Assembly: GCA_902613175.1 (NCBI GenBank)
Contig: CACMGJ010000006.1
Location: 1-64,000 of the forward strand
Source: Halieaceae bacterium
GTDB lineage: Bacteria; Pseudomonadota; Gammaproteobacteria; Pseudomonadales; Halieaceae
Length of the DNA: 64,000 bases
Reading direction: 5' to 3'
The notes under the pieces were generated by a model, which was given only the letters and a program-made list of their open reading frames with translations, ran no database searches and was not told the DNA's origin. The translations under genes and the position numbers were made by a program. Position 1 is the stretch's first letter, and every line of letters starts with the position of its first letter. Positions 7,431 to 16,739 of the stretch are shown here, piece after piece.

Positions 7431-8924
7431 TCAGCGAGCCAGCAGGTGCTTACCTGGGTAACGACCCTCTACTTGCGCACCATTCACCACGACGGGTCTT
7501 CCTGCTACTAGCACGTGCAAAATACCGACAGACGGTTGATAGGGATCACCGTATTCCGCCTTCGCAGCAATTATAGTGGGGTCGAAAATGACAAGATCTG
7601 CGTCCGCCCCCACTTGGATGCGCCCTTTCTTATCAAATGCACTGGAGGCTTGTGACAGCCACTGCGCCGGTAGAAGCGTTACACGCCGTAAGCCATCCAT
7701 GAGGGGCATCACCTCCAGATCTCTCACATAGCGTCCCAAAAAGTGTGCGTAGGTACCAGCGATATTGGGGTTGGTTTTCACCTCGAGGTCAAAAGCGGGA
7801 AGTGCATCGGTCGATACCATCATGCCCGGCCACTTGAGCGCTTCGAGCAACCATTCTTCCTTGACGTAGTGATGGTTGATCGAGCTGGTGGGAAACTCTC
7901 GCTGATAGCGAAGAAAACGCTCTTCATCGAGCCACTCGCCCGTTGGCACCCACTGAACATCCTCATAATCGATATCAAAGATGGTACGCCAGTCGCGGTT
8001 CACAAAAACATCCGCAGCGATCGATGTACCTCCCGCAAGGTAGGACAGTGTTTCAGTAGTAATGCGTGCTCCACGCGCATTGGCGGCATCGATCTTCGAG
8101 AGCCAGACACCAATACCGCCCATGGCTGAGTGGGTAATATGGCAAATCAGGGTCGCAACCTTGTGTGCCTCCGCGAGTGCGATGACCTCATCTAGTCCCG
8201 TTGGATCGCCAGGCATGCCGCGTCGAACATGCAGGTACACCGGTGTGTCGTACTTTGCCGCTGTCTCGAAGATCATACTGAGCTCGCTTTCGGTGACGGC
8301 TTCGGTCATGTAATCAAGCAAGACCCCAATGCCCAGGCCGCCGAGCTCTAAGCCGTTACGCAGATGTTTTCGCATCTCCTTCACCTGAGCTGGCGTTGCC
8401 GTTTGGCGCCACATGCCGCCACCCAATGAAATAAAGCCGTTCTCGCTAAAGAAGTAGCCCTGTGTCGAGTTATCCATCACCAGGCCGCGAATGGCAAAGT
8501 GACCCACCGATGAGCCTTAGTGCAGTTGTGCTCCCGCCCTATATTGGTAGCCGTAGTCCGTCGGTGGATAAGAGCCCGCTTCGAGGTCGAGTTGCGTTGT
8601 GATTCCATCGAGAACGCTGAGGTGCTCACCCAGCCGCGTTGGCGTATGGGAGTGGATATCGATAAATCCAGGTGAAACGACCAGCCCGTTGGCATCGATG
8701 CGGCGATTGCCCTTTAGCCGGGCTGTCGATATGCGGCCTATTTTCCCCTGTCGGATTCCAATGTTGGCGATGGCATCGTAATTTGTCTCAGGGTCCATGA
8801 CCCGACCACCCTCGATGACCGTATCGAATACCTCTGACGTGATTGTTTTCGCGTGAGGTGTGGAGGCCACTAGCGCGAAAATGAGTGAGACAGCGTAAGT
8901 CTGGATGGTTTTTCTGATGGCCAT
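7431..8924 (-). pseudogene. N-acyl-D-amino-acid deacylase family amidohydrolase, interrupted by one in-frame stop
   Basis: Read through, this is one frame of 497 codons encoding a secreted amidohydrolase: signal peptide (about 1-25), DTVIEGGRVMDPETNYDAIA, metal motif DIHSHTP, later CHITHSA and a C-terminal GADADLVIFDP strand, all of the D-aminoacylase/dihydroorotase-like superfamily. A single TAA (complement 8519-8517) splits it after AGAQLH; the frame resumes unchanged as GSSVGHFAIRG, where homologues would have a tyrosine codon (inferred). There is no frameshift. Either a recent nonsense mutation, a sequencing error, or two fragments; a GTG 9 codons downstream could restart translation but would leave out the HSH metal site. 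Confidence 0.8.
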
Positions 8925-9019
8925 TATTTATTCTCGCACCGCTTCGTGTTTTGTGTCGGTCCATGATTGCTCACGCGGGATCATAGCCACTCGATTGTTG
9001 ATTGTCTTGGAGCCGTATC

Positions 9020-9841
9020 TTGCAGACATTATCTGATTTCTCCGATGCCTCAGATTCCGCCGAACACATCGTATTCCTGCATGCTAACGGTTTCCCGCCG
9101 GACGCTTACGCGTCCTTTCTGAGCGCTATTAGCTCTCTGGCGCGAATTTCCACAATCGAACATCGGCCATTGTGGACTAAGGAAGCACCCAAGTTTTTAG
9201 ATTGGGGCGTGTACGCTGACGATGCGATAAAAACGCTAGAACGAGAGACGACGCGCCCAGTCTGGTTGGTGGGCCACTCGATGGGCGGAGCGATCAGCTT
9301 ACTTATCGCTAGAAAAGCCCCGCATCTCGTCAAGGGGCTAGTGGGCTTGGATCCTGTCACTATTAACTCTCGTTTCCTTGCTTTCTCACGCTTGGTGTTT
9401 CGTCTCTGGCCGGATAAACCCAAGATGATTCGAGGCGCATTGGGACGACCACATCGGTTTGACAGTCATCAAGCGGCATTCGAGTTCTATCGAACGAAGC
9501 GGGCATTTTCAGGCATCGCGGATAAGGAGTTGATGGACTACGTTCTAGCGGCTCACGCACCATCCGAGAGCGGCGTGGATCTTAGATATTCTGGCGACTG
9601 GGAGGCGTGTGTCTACCGCTCCCCACCCAATCTATGGAGGTGCTTTGATCGCATCCATAAGCCTGTTCACATCCTGGGAGGAGAGCAGTCTTACGTGATT
9701 GTTCCCAATGTGGCAGAACGCCTTGCACAACTTAGAAACGTGAAATTCGAGTCAATTGATGCAGGTCATTTGATGCCCATGGAGAAGCCTCAAGAGACCG
9801 CCTCCTTTGTCACAGAGTGTATTTCTCGCTACGAAACATAA
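9020..9841 (+). CDS. Alpha/beta hydrolase
   Basis: Single-domain alpha/beta hydrolase of about 273 residues, cytoplasmic (no signal peptide). It has the oxyanion-side motif HANGFPPDAY, the nucleophile elbow GHSMGG with catalytic serine, and the late histidine in DAGHLMPMEKP; an acid in the HILGGEQSY region is less clear. No ATG precedes the conserved region. TTG at 9020 is chosen because GGAG lies 7 bases before it; TTG at 9002 is possible. Substrate unknown; an ester or thioester is likely. It precedes ppk on the same strand by about 60 bases. Confidence 0.8.
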   Translation: MQTLSDFSDASDSAEHIVFLHANGFPPDAYASFLSAISSLARISTIEHRPLWTKEAPKFLDWGVYADDAIKTLERETTRPVWLVGHSMGGAISLLIARKAPHLVKGLVGLDPVTINSRFLAFSRLVFRLWPDKPKMIRGALGRPHRFDSHQAAFEFYRTKRAFSGIADKELMDYVLAAHAPSESGVDLRYSGDWEACVYRSPPNLWRCFDRIHKPVHILGGEQSYVIVPNVAERLAQLRNVKFESIDAGHLMPMEKPQETASFVTECISRYET

Positions 9842-9898
9842 ACCTTATCGATCTGTGCTGGTAAGATCCCTGCATGCACGCACTTGAGCAACCTACTC

Positions 9899-12040
9899 AT
9901 GATTAATCCGATTGACGGGCGATTGGCAGATCTCGATGAGCGGCTCTTTATGCCGCGCGAGTTGAGCTGGCTATCGTTCAATGCTCGGGTGTTACAGGAA
10001 GCCGCCAATGACTCGGTACCTGTAATCCAGCGTCTTCGTTACTTGGGTATTTTCTCGAGCAATCTCGATGAATTCTTCCGCGTACGTGTCGCCGAAATAA
10101 GACGGCTGATTACAGTGTCTACCGGCGGTAAACGGCAGCGGTCTAAGGAGCTACTGGAGACCATTCAACAGCAGGTGGCTCATCTCCAGCAGGAATTCGA
10201 CAAAACGCAATCGAAGGTGATGGCTGAGCTTAAAAAGCGGCACATCTATATTATCGATGAGACCCAATTGAGTCGCGCTCAGTTAGCCTATGTCGAAGAG
10301 TACTTCACCAAGCATGTACTCCCTTCGCTGGAACCCATCTTGCTCACCGATGAATTGGCCATTCCCGCACTGGCCGATGAATCGCTCTACCTGGCGGTCG
10401 ATATTAAGACTAATGAGGGAGATCAGTATGCGGTCATGGAGGTGCCTTCGGATGTGGTGGGGCGATTTGTTCCCATCCCAAGAGGTCGAGATGCGCAGGG
10501 TAAAGTCTTTATTCTGCTCGATGACGTAATTCGTGCTTGTCTGCCTCGCGTATTCCGTGGGGTATTCAACATAGAGTCGGCGAGTGCCTACTGCTTCAAG
10601 TTTTCGCGCGATGCCGAGTTGGAAATCGAGACATCGATTAACGAGAGTCTCATTGAGAAAATGGCGTCGAGCCTGAAGCAGCGCCGCAAGGCGGACGCGG
10701 TTCGCTTTGTTTACGATGCCACTATGCCAGAGATGCTGCTCGAGCAGCTCCGAAAGCGACTTGGGTTTGGTCGTTATGACAGTCTGATTCCTGGCGGGCG
10801 ATATCACAACTCAAAGGACTACATTGGCTTTCCCAATGCAGGACCAAAGTATCTGGAATTCAAGCCTCTGCCACCCATTCGAATCGCCGAGCTCGATCAG
10901 GCTGACAACATTTTTGATGCGCTTCGGGACAAAGACTACCTGCTGTATTACCCCTATCATCCATTCGATTACGTTGTCGACGTGCTTAAGACTGCGGCGA
11001 TTGATCCCTCTGTCACTTCGATTAAGGTCTGTCTGTACCGCGTGGCTTCTAACTCCCAGATCGTCGATGCGTTAATCAACGCGCAGTACAACGGAAAACG
11101 AGTGCGAGTAGTGGTAGAGCTGGCCGCTCGTTTTGATGAGCAGGCCAATATTGCGTGGTCGGAGCGTCTGACTGAAGCTGGTATTGAGGTCATTTTTGGC
11201 ATCCCGGGCTTAAAGGTTCACAGCAAATTATTCCTCATTGATCGCATGGAAAATGGCGAGTTGGTTAGATACAGCCATGTGGGCACCGGCAACCTTAATG
11301 AAAAGACGGCTAGGTTATACACCGACTTCACCCTTCTCACTGCAGACCCAGAAATTTGTGAGGACGTGAGCGAGGTCTTCGAGTTTCTGAAGTACAACTA
11401 TCGGCGGCCAGACTACAAGCACTTACTGGTATCTCCACACACATCACGAAGCGGCATCATGCGGCTAATCGATGAGGAGATAGATAATGCCCGTCAAGGG
11501 TTCCGGGCGCAGTTATTTTTTAAATGTAATAACCTGGTGGACCGTCAATTAACGCTCAAACTCTATGAAGCCAGCCAAGCGGGTGTCGAGGTGAGGCTGA
11601 TTGTCCGTGGCATGTGCTCGCTGCTGCCCGGTGTCAGCGGTATTTCCGAGAATATTAAAGCTATCAGCATCATTGACCGCTTCCTTGAACACCCCCGACT
11701 TTACGTCGCCCACAACCGTGGCGAGCCTAAATACTACATTGGCTCGGCGGACTTGATGACGCGAAATATTGACTATCGAGTTGAGGTGATTTGCCCAGTC
11801 AAGGACGCGAATGCGCAGCGAACATTGCAGGATATTCTTGACCAGCAATGGAGTGACAACTGTAAGGCACGGGTGCTTGACGCTTATCAATCAAACAATA
11901 TGGTTACATCAGAAGGCAAAGCCACACTCGTTCGCTCACAAGAAACCATTCACCGCTATCTGGAGACCGGTAAGCTCCCTCGCATGCCAAAGTCGTCCAT
12001 GCGCAAACCGTCCATTCGGCGGCGGCGAGGCAAATCGTAA
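9899..12040 (+). CDS. ppk1: Polyphosphate kinase 1
   Basis: Makes long-chain polyphosphate from ATP, reversibly; usually membrane-associated. The product of about 713 residues has the PPK1 domain order: N-terminal helical domain (RELSWLSFNARVLQEA, SSNLDEFFRVRVAEI), head domain, then two PLD-like catalytic domains with KVHSKLFLID (the phosphohistidine site, H441 in this numbering), GTGNLNEKTARLYTDF and, near the end, the YIGSADLMTRNIDYRVEV segment. The C-terminus is basic (SIRRRRGKS). ATG is used as start; an in-frame TTG lies 5 codons upstream. No ppx (exopolyphosphatase) gene is adjacent, unlike in many gammaproteobacteria. Confidence 0.96.
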   Translation: MINPIDGRLADLDERLFMPRELSWLSFNARVLQEAANDSVPVIQRLRYLGIFSSNLDEFFRVRVAEIRRLITVSTGGKRQRSKELLETIQQQVAHLQQEFDKTQSKVMAELKKRHIYIIDETQLSRAQLAYVEEYFTKHVLPSLEPILLTDELAIPALADESLYLAVDIKTNEGDQYAVMEVPSDVVGRFVPIPRGRDAQGKVFILLDDVIRACLPRVFRGVFNIESASAYCFKFSRDAELEIETSINESLIEKMASSLKQRRKADAVRFVYDATMPEMLLEQLRKRLGFGRYDSLIPGGRYHNSKDYIGFPNAGPKYLEFKPLPPIRIAELDQADNIFDALRDKDYLLYYPYHPFDYVVDVLKTAAIDPSVTSIKVCLYRVASNSQIVDALINAQYNGKRVRVVVELAARFDEQANIAWSERLTEAGIEVIFGIPGLKVHSKLFLIDRMENGELVRYSHVGTGNLNEKTARLYTDFTLLTADPEICEDVSEVFEFLKYNYRRPDYKHLLVSPHTSRSGIMRLIDEEIDNARQGFRAQLFFKCNNLVDRQLTLKLYEASQAGVEVRLIVRGMCSLLPGVSGISENIKAISIIDRFLEHPRLYVAHNRGEPKYYIGSADLMTRNIDYRVEVICPVKDANAQRTLQDILDQQWSDNCKARVLDAYQSNNMVTSEGKATLVRSQETIHRYLETGKLPRMPKSSMRKPSIRRRRGKS

Positions 12041-12063
12041 AAGCTTACTCAGTTTCTCGGGAA

Positions 12064-12351
12064 CTAACGTAGGTCGTCGGTGCGAACGTTGAAGAAAGGT
12101 CGCGTGACGCCATCATTTTCCAGCATCAAAAACTCGCTTCCATCAGGATTGGAGAGCACCACTTCGATTGGCTGAAATAAAGGTCGGCGCACAAACTTAA
12201 CTAACCAGCCAAACTGCTGCTTTTGGTTGAGTGCGATTTTCTGTTCGTTGGTGATCAAGCCAAAAAAATCGTCGGGAATAGGAGGCATGCGCATACGGCG
12301 TTCCGCTACGCTCTGCGACTGTGCATTGTTGATGGGCTCAACGGCGCTCAT
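12064..12351 (-). CDS. Conserved hypothetical protein, 95 residues
   Basis: Small soluble protein with no signal peptide or membrane segment. It has a polar N-terminus rich in Ala/Gln/Arg, then a compact part with IPDDFFGLITNEQKIALNQ and FQPIEVVLSNPDGSEFLML, and ends RPFFNVRTDDLR. I do not recognise a family. It is convergent with ppk (23 bases apart) and lies downstream of the WYL regulator on the same strand. Protein-like composition and the absence of a better frame support it as a real gene. Confidence 0.6.
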   Translation of the reverse strand: MSAVEPINNAQSQSVAERRMRMPPIPDDFFGLITNEQKIALNQKQQFGWLVKFVRRPLFQPIEVVLSNPDGSEFLMLENDGVTRPFFNVRTDDLR

Positions 12352-12470
12352 ATCGACCTCAATTAATTACTCCGACGCACACAATACCAACTTTGCATGC
12401 TCGGCCAATCCGACTGCTATTCAAATCGTGAGCCACGTCACAAATTTGACGCTAGGGCTAGCGCGCGTTG

Positions 12471-13346
12471 CTACATCAGCCAGGTATTCACGGCGTCTTG
12501 ATTCGTCAGAACGAGTTGCTGAGCTCTTGGGTCCTCAAGCAACGGACCTGTATTGACGTTCAAGAGTTGCAGTAGATAGGGCGCGAGTTTGGCTCTAACC
12601 GGGAGTTCAAGACGGCCTTCAATCATGTTGTAGTCGTGAGCGATGACTTCCTGTTGTTCCAGCGACAGCCGTGAGTCTGGCTCAATCTTCAACGTCACAA
12701 TATGCTGCCAATCCTTATCCTGATCTGCAAGGCGAGGACTCTCGTCCATCAGGTCAGCTTCGCCGCGGAATCGACTCAGTACGAAGTCTCTGAAGTCTTG
12801 GTTTTTTTCACACCATGCCCGGACGTGCCATCGATAACCGGTCCACACCAACGTGTGAGGTACGATGACTCTGCCTTCTCGGTCAGGGTTATTGAGCGAA
12901 ACGTAATCGACATCAATGCGGAGATGTTCTGTCATGGCCTGGATGATCGGTCTCAGGAGCTCTGCTGGGAGTTCGCGCGACGGCGCATTGACCACTTCTA
13001 CACTGGCAGCGGCTACTGGAAGGTGACCGAGAATCCGTTGAACATCGCTTTGTTGCGCTGCAAGTTGCAAGTACTCGGAGGCTAGTCCGCGCGTCAAAAT
13101 TGGAGCGAAGTCCTCGGAAGGTGAGTAGTGTTTTACGACCGCATCGTAGACAAGATCACCACAGTTGAGTGCGCGTCGATAGTTGCTTAGGTCTTTGTTG
13201 GCTTGTTGGCGACCAATGCCAAAGGTGTCGCATAACTTTCGCGTGGTAAGCCGACCCTCCCATAGCGAGATAAGCTCGATGTAGCGGTAGCGGAGCAATT
13301 GCTCCCAACGCTGGTTGGTCTGATCGGTCAGGTGAGTCTCGGACAT
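12471..13346 (-). CDS. WYL-domain transcriptional regulator (winged-helix, WYL, C-terminal extension)
   Basis: Stand-alone transcription factor of 291 residues: N-terminal winged helix (ISLWEGRLTTRKLCDTFGIG followed by a recognition-helix segment RQQANKDLSNYRR), a WYL domain at about 130-205 (RIDVDYVSLN, IVPHTLVWTGYRWHVRAWCE, FRDFVLSRF) and a C-terminal extension. This order is that of the CapW/BrxR group, which represses phage-defence operons through a ligand-binding WYL pocket. No defence genes are nearby; neighbours are a PLP decarboxylase (9 bases upstream on the same strand) and a hypothetical. The target could be those neighbours or a distant locus. Confidence 0.8.
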   Translation of the reverse strand: MSETHLTDQTNQRWEQLLRYRYIELISLWEGRLTTRKLCDTFGIGRQQANKDLSNYRRALNCGDLVYDAVVKHYSPSEDFAPILTRGLASEYLQLAAQQSDVQRILGHLPVAAASVEVVNAPSRELPAELLRPIIQAMTEHLRIDVDYVSLNNPDREGRVIVPHTLVWTGYRWHVRAWCEKNQDFRDFVLSRFRGEADLMDESPRLADQDKDWQHIVTLKIEPDSRLSLEQQEVIAHDYNMIEGRLELPVRAKLAPYLLQLLNVNTGPLLEDPRAQQLVLTNQDAVNTWLM

Positions 13347-13355
13347 GGTCCTACG

Positions 13356-14702
13356 TTAAAGGCTCGCGAGTATCTCCTCAATATGCTGAACCGTCGTTCG
13401 TGGATTGACGATGCAAAAACGCAGCACTGTCTCGCCGTTGTGCTTTGTGGGTGTGACGAAAGACTGACCGGTCTCAAGTTGATGATCACTCCATTTTGCA
13501 TAGTCCTCGGAGTTCCAACCTTTTCTTCGGAACACACAGATCGACAGGTTTTGCTCTGCAACCAGCTCAAGATCAGGGTGTCGCTCAATCCGCACGGCGG
13601 CCTCTTTTGCGACAGCCAGCGTCTGCTCAACCGCATCGGCGTAAGCTTCCGTTCCATGCGTGGCAAGGCTGAACCACAGTGGTAGTCCTCGTGCTCGCCT
13701 GGAGAGGTGGTGAGCGTAGTCGGAGACATTCCAGACTCCGTCGTAGACGACCTCTAGGTAGGCCCCTTGTTGCTGGTGTGCCTCGCGGGCCAACCATGGG
13801 TCCTGATAAATCAGGGCGCAGCAGTCGAACGGTGCAAATAACCATTTGTGCGGATCGACGATGAAGCTGTGCGCCAGTTCAATGCCATTGAACGCGACTC
13901 GAACGCTCGGTGCAGCGAGTCCTGCGCCACCGTAAGCGCCATCGACATGCATCCAGACCTCGTGCTCATGACTGACTTGACCGATACCTTGCATATCGTC
14001 AATGACACCGAGGTTGGTGGTGCCAGCCGTGCAGGCCACGGCAAACAGACGTTTACGGTCTATGTCTGACAGCCCTGCAATGGCCTGCTCAACATCCTGT
14101 CCAGTCAGTCGATCGCTGCCCACTTCGAGAAGATCGACGTCCATCACATAGGTGGCCTGCTTGATGGAGGCATGCGCGCCCTTAGATGAGATGACGAGGC
14201 CACGCAATGGCTCTAAATCCGGCTTGCCGCGTCGCCATTGGTGTCTTGCAGCAACCAGCGCCGAGAGGTTTCCCGCGGTTCCACCACTGACAAAAGCACC
14301 TCCTGCGTTCGGACCGAAACCTGCTAAGTCAGCTATCCATCGCAGGGCTTGATTCTCGGCGTACGTTGCACCTGCACTCTCCAGCCATGAACTACCGCAA
14401 ATACTGGAGGCGCCTACAATCAGGTCAAAAAGCGTAGAGGCTTCAGTGGGTGCAGCCGGCACAAACGCTAGGAATCTTGGATGGTCAGTGGAAATGCAGG
14501 CAGGTGCGAGTACATCAGTAAACAGCCTTAGCGCCTCGAGACCACCCAAACCTTTATCGGTGATGGTTTGGCCGGCCATCGCAGTCAACTGCTCGGGTGT
14601 CATGGGGGCGTCGATTTCGGGAGGATCCATACGCATGCGTTCGACGCTGTAGCGAACGATAGCTTGCTGCAGTACTTCCATGTCCTTCGTGATTTCGTGC
14701 AC
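13356..14702 (-). CDS. Group II PLP-dependent amino acid decarboxylase
   Basis: Cytoplasmic PLP enzyme of the glutamate/aromatic/2,4-diaminobutyrate decarboxylase family. Motifs: GGAFVSGGTAGNLSALVAAR (PLP phosphate), HVDGAYGG (ring aspartate) and SFIVDPHKWLFAPFD with the Schiff-base lysine at K286. Its 448 residues are typical. Start is GTG with a GGGGGT ribosome site 6 bases upstream; an in-frame ATG 7 codons later is less well placed. Substrate is uncertain: L-tyrosine/DOPA, tryptophan, aspartate and diaminobutyrate decarboxylases share these motifs. The WYL regulator lies 9 bases downstream and may be co-transcribed. Confidence 0.87.
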   Translation of the reverse strand: MHEITKDMEVLQQAIVRYSVERMRMDPPEIDAPMTPEQLTAMAGQTITDKGLGGLEALRLFTDVLAPACISTDHPRFLAFVPAAPTEASTLFDLIVGASSICGSSWLESAGATYAENQALRWIADLAGFGPNAGGAFVSGGTAGNLSALVAARHQWRRGKPDLEPLRGLVISSKGAHASIKQATYVMDVDLLEVGSDRLTGQDVEQAIAGLSDIDRKRLFAVACTAGTTNLGVIDDMQGIGQVSHEHEVWMHVDGAYGGAGLAAPSVRVAFNGIELAHSFIVDPHKWLFAPFDCCALIYQDPWLAREAHQQQGAYLEVVYDGVWNVSDYAHHLSRRARGLPLWFSLATHGTEAYADAVEQTLAVAKEAAVRIERHPDLELVAEQNLSICVFRRKGWNSEDYAKWSDHQLETGQSFVTPTKHNGETVLRFCIVNPRTTVQHIEEILASL

Positions 14703-14788
14703 GACATAACCCCCAATAAAGCTTTAAGTCGGAAGCTTAACAATGCAACGAGGACGATCGAATACCCTTGTAGGTTTAATTTTGCAGA

Positions 14789-16006
14789 TTAGGTCGTGTG
14801 GTGACGAAATCGATATATGAGGGCGCTGCCCAAGAGTGCGCTCAATGAGCACAGCAGCACAAGCGCCACCGGCTCTAGGAGTCTTCCCACATACAAAAGA
14901 CCCGCAATAGCTCCGAAGGTTGCAGAGCTCAGTGAATGGACGCAGCCATAAACGGCAGAGGCAGCGCCGGCTTTGTGCGGATAAAGAGAAACGGCACCCA
15001 TAGAGGCATTGGCTGAAATCAGTCCGATGCCGAAGAAAAATAAGATGGAAAGGATGGCAAACCCGACTGTGAACGAGGGCAGATACAGCGTTAGAAAAAG
15101 CACCAGTGCATTGGCGCCCAAACACACAAAGGTGCCTCGATGAAGCGTTTTATCTTGTCCCCACTTCATGACCAGCCGCGAGCTCAGCAAACTGCCAATA
15201 ACAAATCCAATTACGGTCATTGCGAAGGCCAGACCAAAGTATTCGGTTGGGACCTCAAAGACGTCTTTAAGGAAAAAGGAGACCGTAGAAAGGTAGATGA
15301 ACAGGCCACAAAACGACCGGGTTCCAGCAATTTGATAGCCCAAGAACCTGGGGTTGCCACGGCAGTCCCTAAAAGAGGTCGCAATATCTCTCAGGGTAAG
15401 CTTGCCCTTGGTGTCATTAGTAGGACCGCCACCCACAGACTGGAGCGATGATAAGCCGAGGTAAACGAGCACGGCGAAAACTGATTTAGCGACAAAAGTA
15501 AAGCGCCAACCAAACTAGACTGTGATGTATGCGCCGATTGTTGGCGCTATAAGCGGCACGCTCGCCATAGCAGCACCGGTCAAGGCCATCATCTGCGCTG
15601 CTCTGTCGCCCTCGTAACGGTCGCGTATGAGCGCTCTAGCAATAACGGCTCCGCTGGCTGCCGCGGCGCCTTGCGCGACTCGAGCAAGCCACATGTACTC
15701 GATATTCCAGGCGAGCGAGCTCAAGAGTGAAAAAGCGATGTAGGTCATCGTGCCCACTCGGATGACCGGGAGTCTTCCGAATTGATCGGATAGCGGTCCG
15801 AAAATTATCTGACCACAGGCCACGCCCAGCATAAACAGGCTCAGCGTAAGCTGGCTTTTAGAAATGGTGCTGCCAAGTTCCGCCATCATCATTGGGATGG
15901 CGGGAAGGAATAAGTCCGTTGAGATGGGGATAAAGGCTAGGAGACTAGTCAGCGTAGCAAACGTGATGATATCTCTGCGGCTGTATTTACTGCCTTGAGT
16001 ACTCAA
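14789..16006 (-). pseudogene. Bcr/CflA-type MFS drug efflux transporter, interrupted by one in-frame TAG
   Basis: Read through, the frame encodes 405 codons of a 12-helix MFS transporter of the Bcr/CflA (DHA1) group: STDLFLPAIPMM in helix 1, the loop 2-3 motif FGPLSDQFGRLPV, and IARALIRDRYEG. A TAG (complement 15517-15515) sits exactly between GAYITV and FGWRFTFVAKSVF, where the family has tryptophan, so TGG to TAG explains the break; the frame does not shift. The two halves alone would carry about 4-5 and 7 helices. The TTG start overlaps the upstream small gene by 4 bases (TTGA). Probably a recent loss of function, or an assembly error. Confidence 0.85.
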
Positions 16007-16356
16007 TTAATGGTTGGTACTTCTAACGGGATCACAGGGCAGGTTTCGGGAATGAAAAACTGACCGTTTTCCAAGTCCATGAAGTCAAGACCAATGGCGC
16101 TGCCGTTCGTGAGCACAGCCACTCGGATCATGTAAGCGGTGTTGGCGTGCTTTATTTCAACCATCTGGAACATGGTGACGCCGGCACCGGCTTCTTCAGC
16201 CATGCGAACAGCTGTATGTTCCATATAAGTTTTCGCTTGTCCGGGTTCCATGGGGGTTAAGGATTGCTCCAATACATCGCTCAAGCGAGCTTCGATGGCA
16301 GATCTGTTTTCATCAGCCATCAGCGTGGCGGATACAAACGCTCTATCTGTGTTCAT
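16003..16356 (-). CDS. Conserved hypothetical protein, 117 residues
   Basis: Soluble protein with no signal peptide. The sequence combines a helical N-terminal half (SAIEARLSDVLEQSLTPMEP) with a beta-rich second half (AYMIRVAVLTNGSAIGLDFM, ENGQFFIPETCPVIPLEV). A strong AAGGGGG ribosome site lies 6 bases before the ATG. It is translationally coupled to the broken transporter gene downstream by a 4-base overlap. I do not recognise the family. Confidence 0.65.
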   Translation of the reverse strand: MNTDRAFVSATLMADENRSAIEARLSDVLEQSLTPMEPGQAKTYMEHTAVRMAEEAGAGVTMFQMVEIKHANTAYMIRVAVLTNGSAIGLDFMDLENGQFFIPETCPVIPLEVPTIN

Positions 16357-16411
16357 TGCATTCCCCCTTGAGAGAGACTCCCAAATGCGGCGGCAAGTTT
16401 AGCATCAAGTC

Positions 16412-16426
16412 TAGCGCAATGCGCTA
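16412..16426. promoter_or_regulatory. 15-bp palindrome between hypothetical/MFS operon and tRNA-Arg
   Basis: TAGCGCA-A-TGCGCTA is a perfect palindrome with a single central base. It lies 56 bases upstream of the minus-strand gene start and 58 bases upstream of the tRNA, in the shared divergent promoter region. It could be an operator for either direction; no cognate regulator is adjacent. Confidence 0.3.
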
Positions 16427-16483
16427 ATGTCTCCATTGAAAAGCCGTGATAGAATTCGCGCCCTGTCGATTGTGGCAGCCGCT

Positions 16484-16560
16484 CCGCCCGTAGCTCAGCT
16501 GGATAGAGCACCAGGCTTCGAACCTGGGTGTCGGGAGTTCGAATCTCTCCGGGCGGGCCA
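16484..16560 (+). tRNA. tRNA-Arg, anticodon TCG
   Basis: Complete cloverleaf: acceptor stem CCGCCCG/CGGGCGG (7 perfect pairs), D arm GCTC...GAGC, anticodon stem CCAGG/CCTGG around loop CTTCGAA (anticodon TCG, reading CGA), T arm GGGAG-TTCGAAT-CTCTC, discriminator G and an encoded CCA. The TAGAAT box at 16450-16455 followed by GC-rich sequence resembles a stable-RNA -10 and discriminator, but I could not find a matching -35. Confidence 0.95.
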
Positions 16561-16570
16561 CCTATCAAAG

Positions 16571-16592
16571 CGCCTCCGTTAGGGGGCGTTTT
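16571..16592 (+). terminator. Rho-independent terminator of tRNA-Arg
   Basis: Stem CGCCTCC/GGGGGCG (one G-T pair), 4-base loop, then TTTT, starting 10 bases after the tRNA CCA. Confidence 0.8.
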
Positions 16593-16739
16593 GGTATGTG
16601 GGATCTGAAAAGCGGTCGAACTCCCGAGTACGAGTCGAACACAGTGATACCGCGGAGCAAGCGCCTCGTATGGCGCTCTTGAATCGACAACACGCCATGG
16701 TGTCTACTGAGAGCATCTTCATTAGCTTAGGTAGTGCCT

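Noticed and set aside
8505-8530. Frameshift as cause of the split D-aminoacylase-like gene
   Set aside because: Both halves are in the same frame; a single TAA separates them.
10283-10807. 174-codon ORF antisense to ppk
   Set aside because: Lies inside a strongly conserved gene in the opposite strand; its length comes from codon bias of ppk.
16353-16568. 71-codon minus-strand ORF over the tRNA
   Set aside because: It is antisense to a complete tRNA-Arg and overlaps the upstream gene's ribosome site; no protein motifs.
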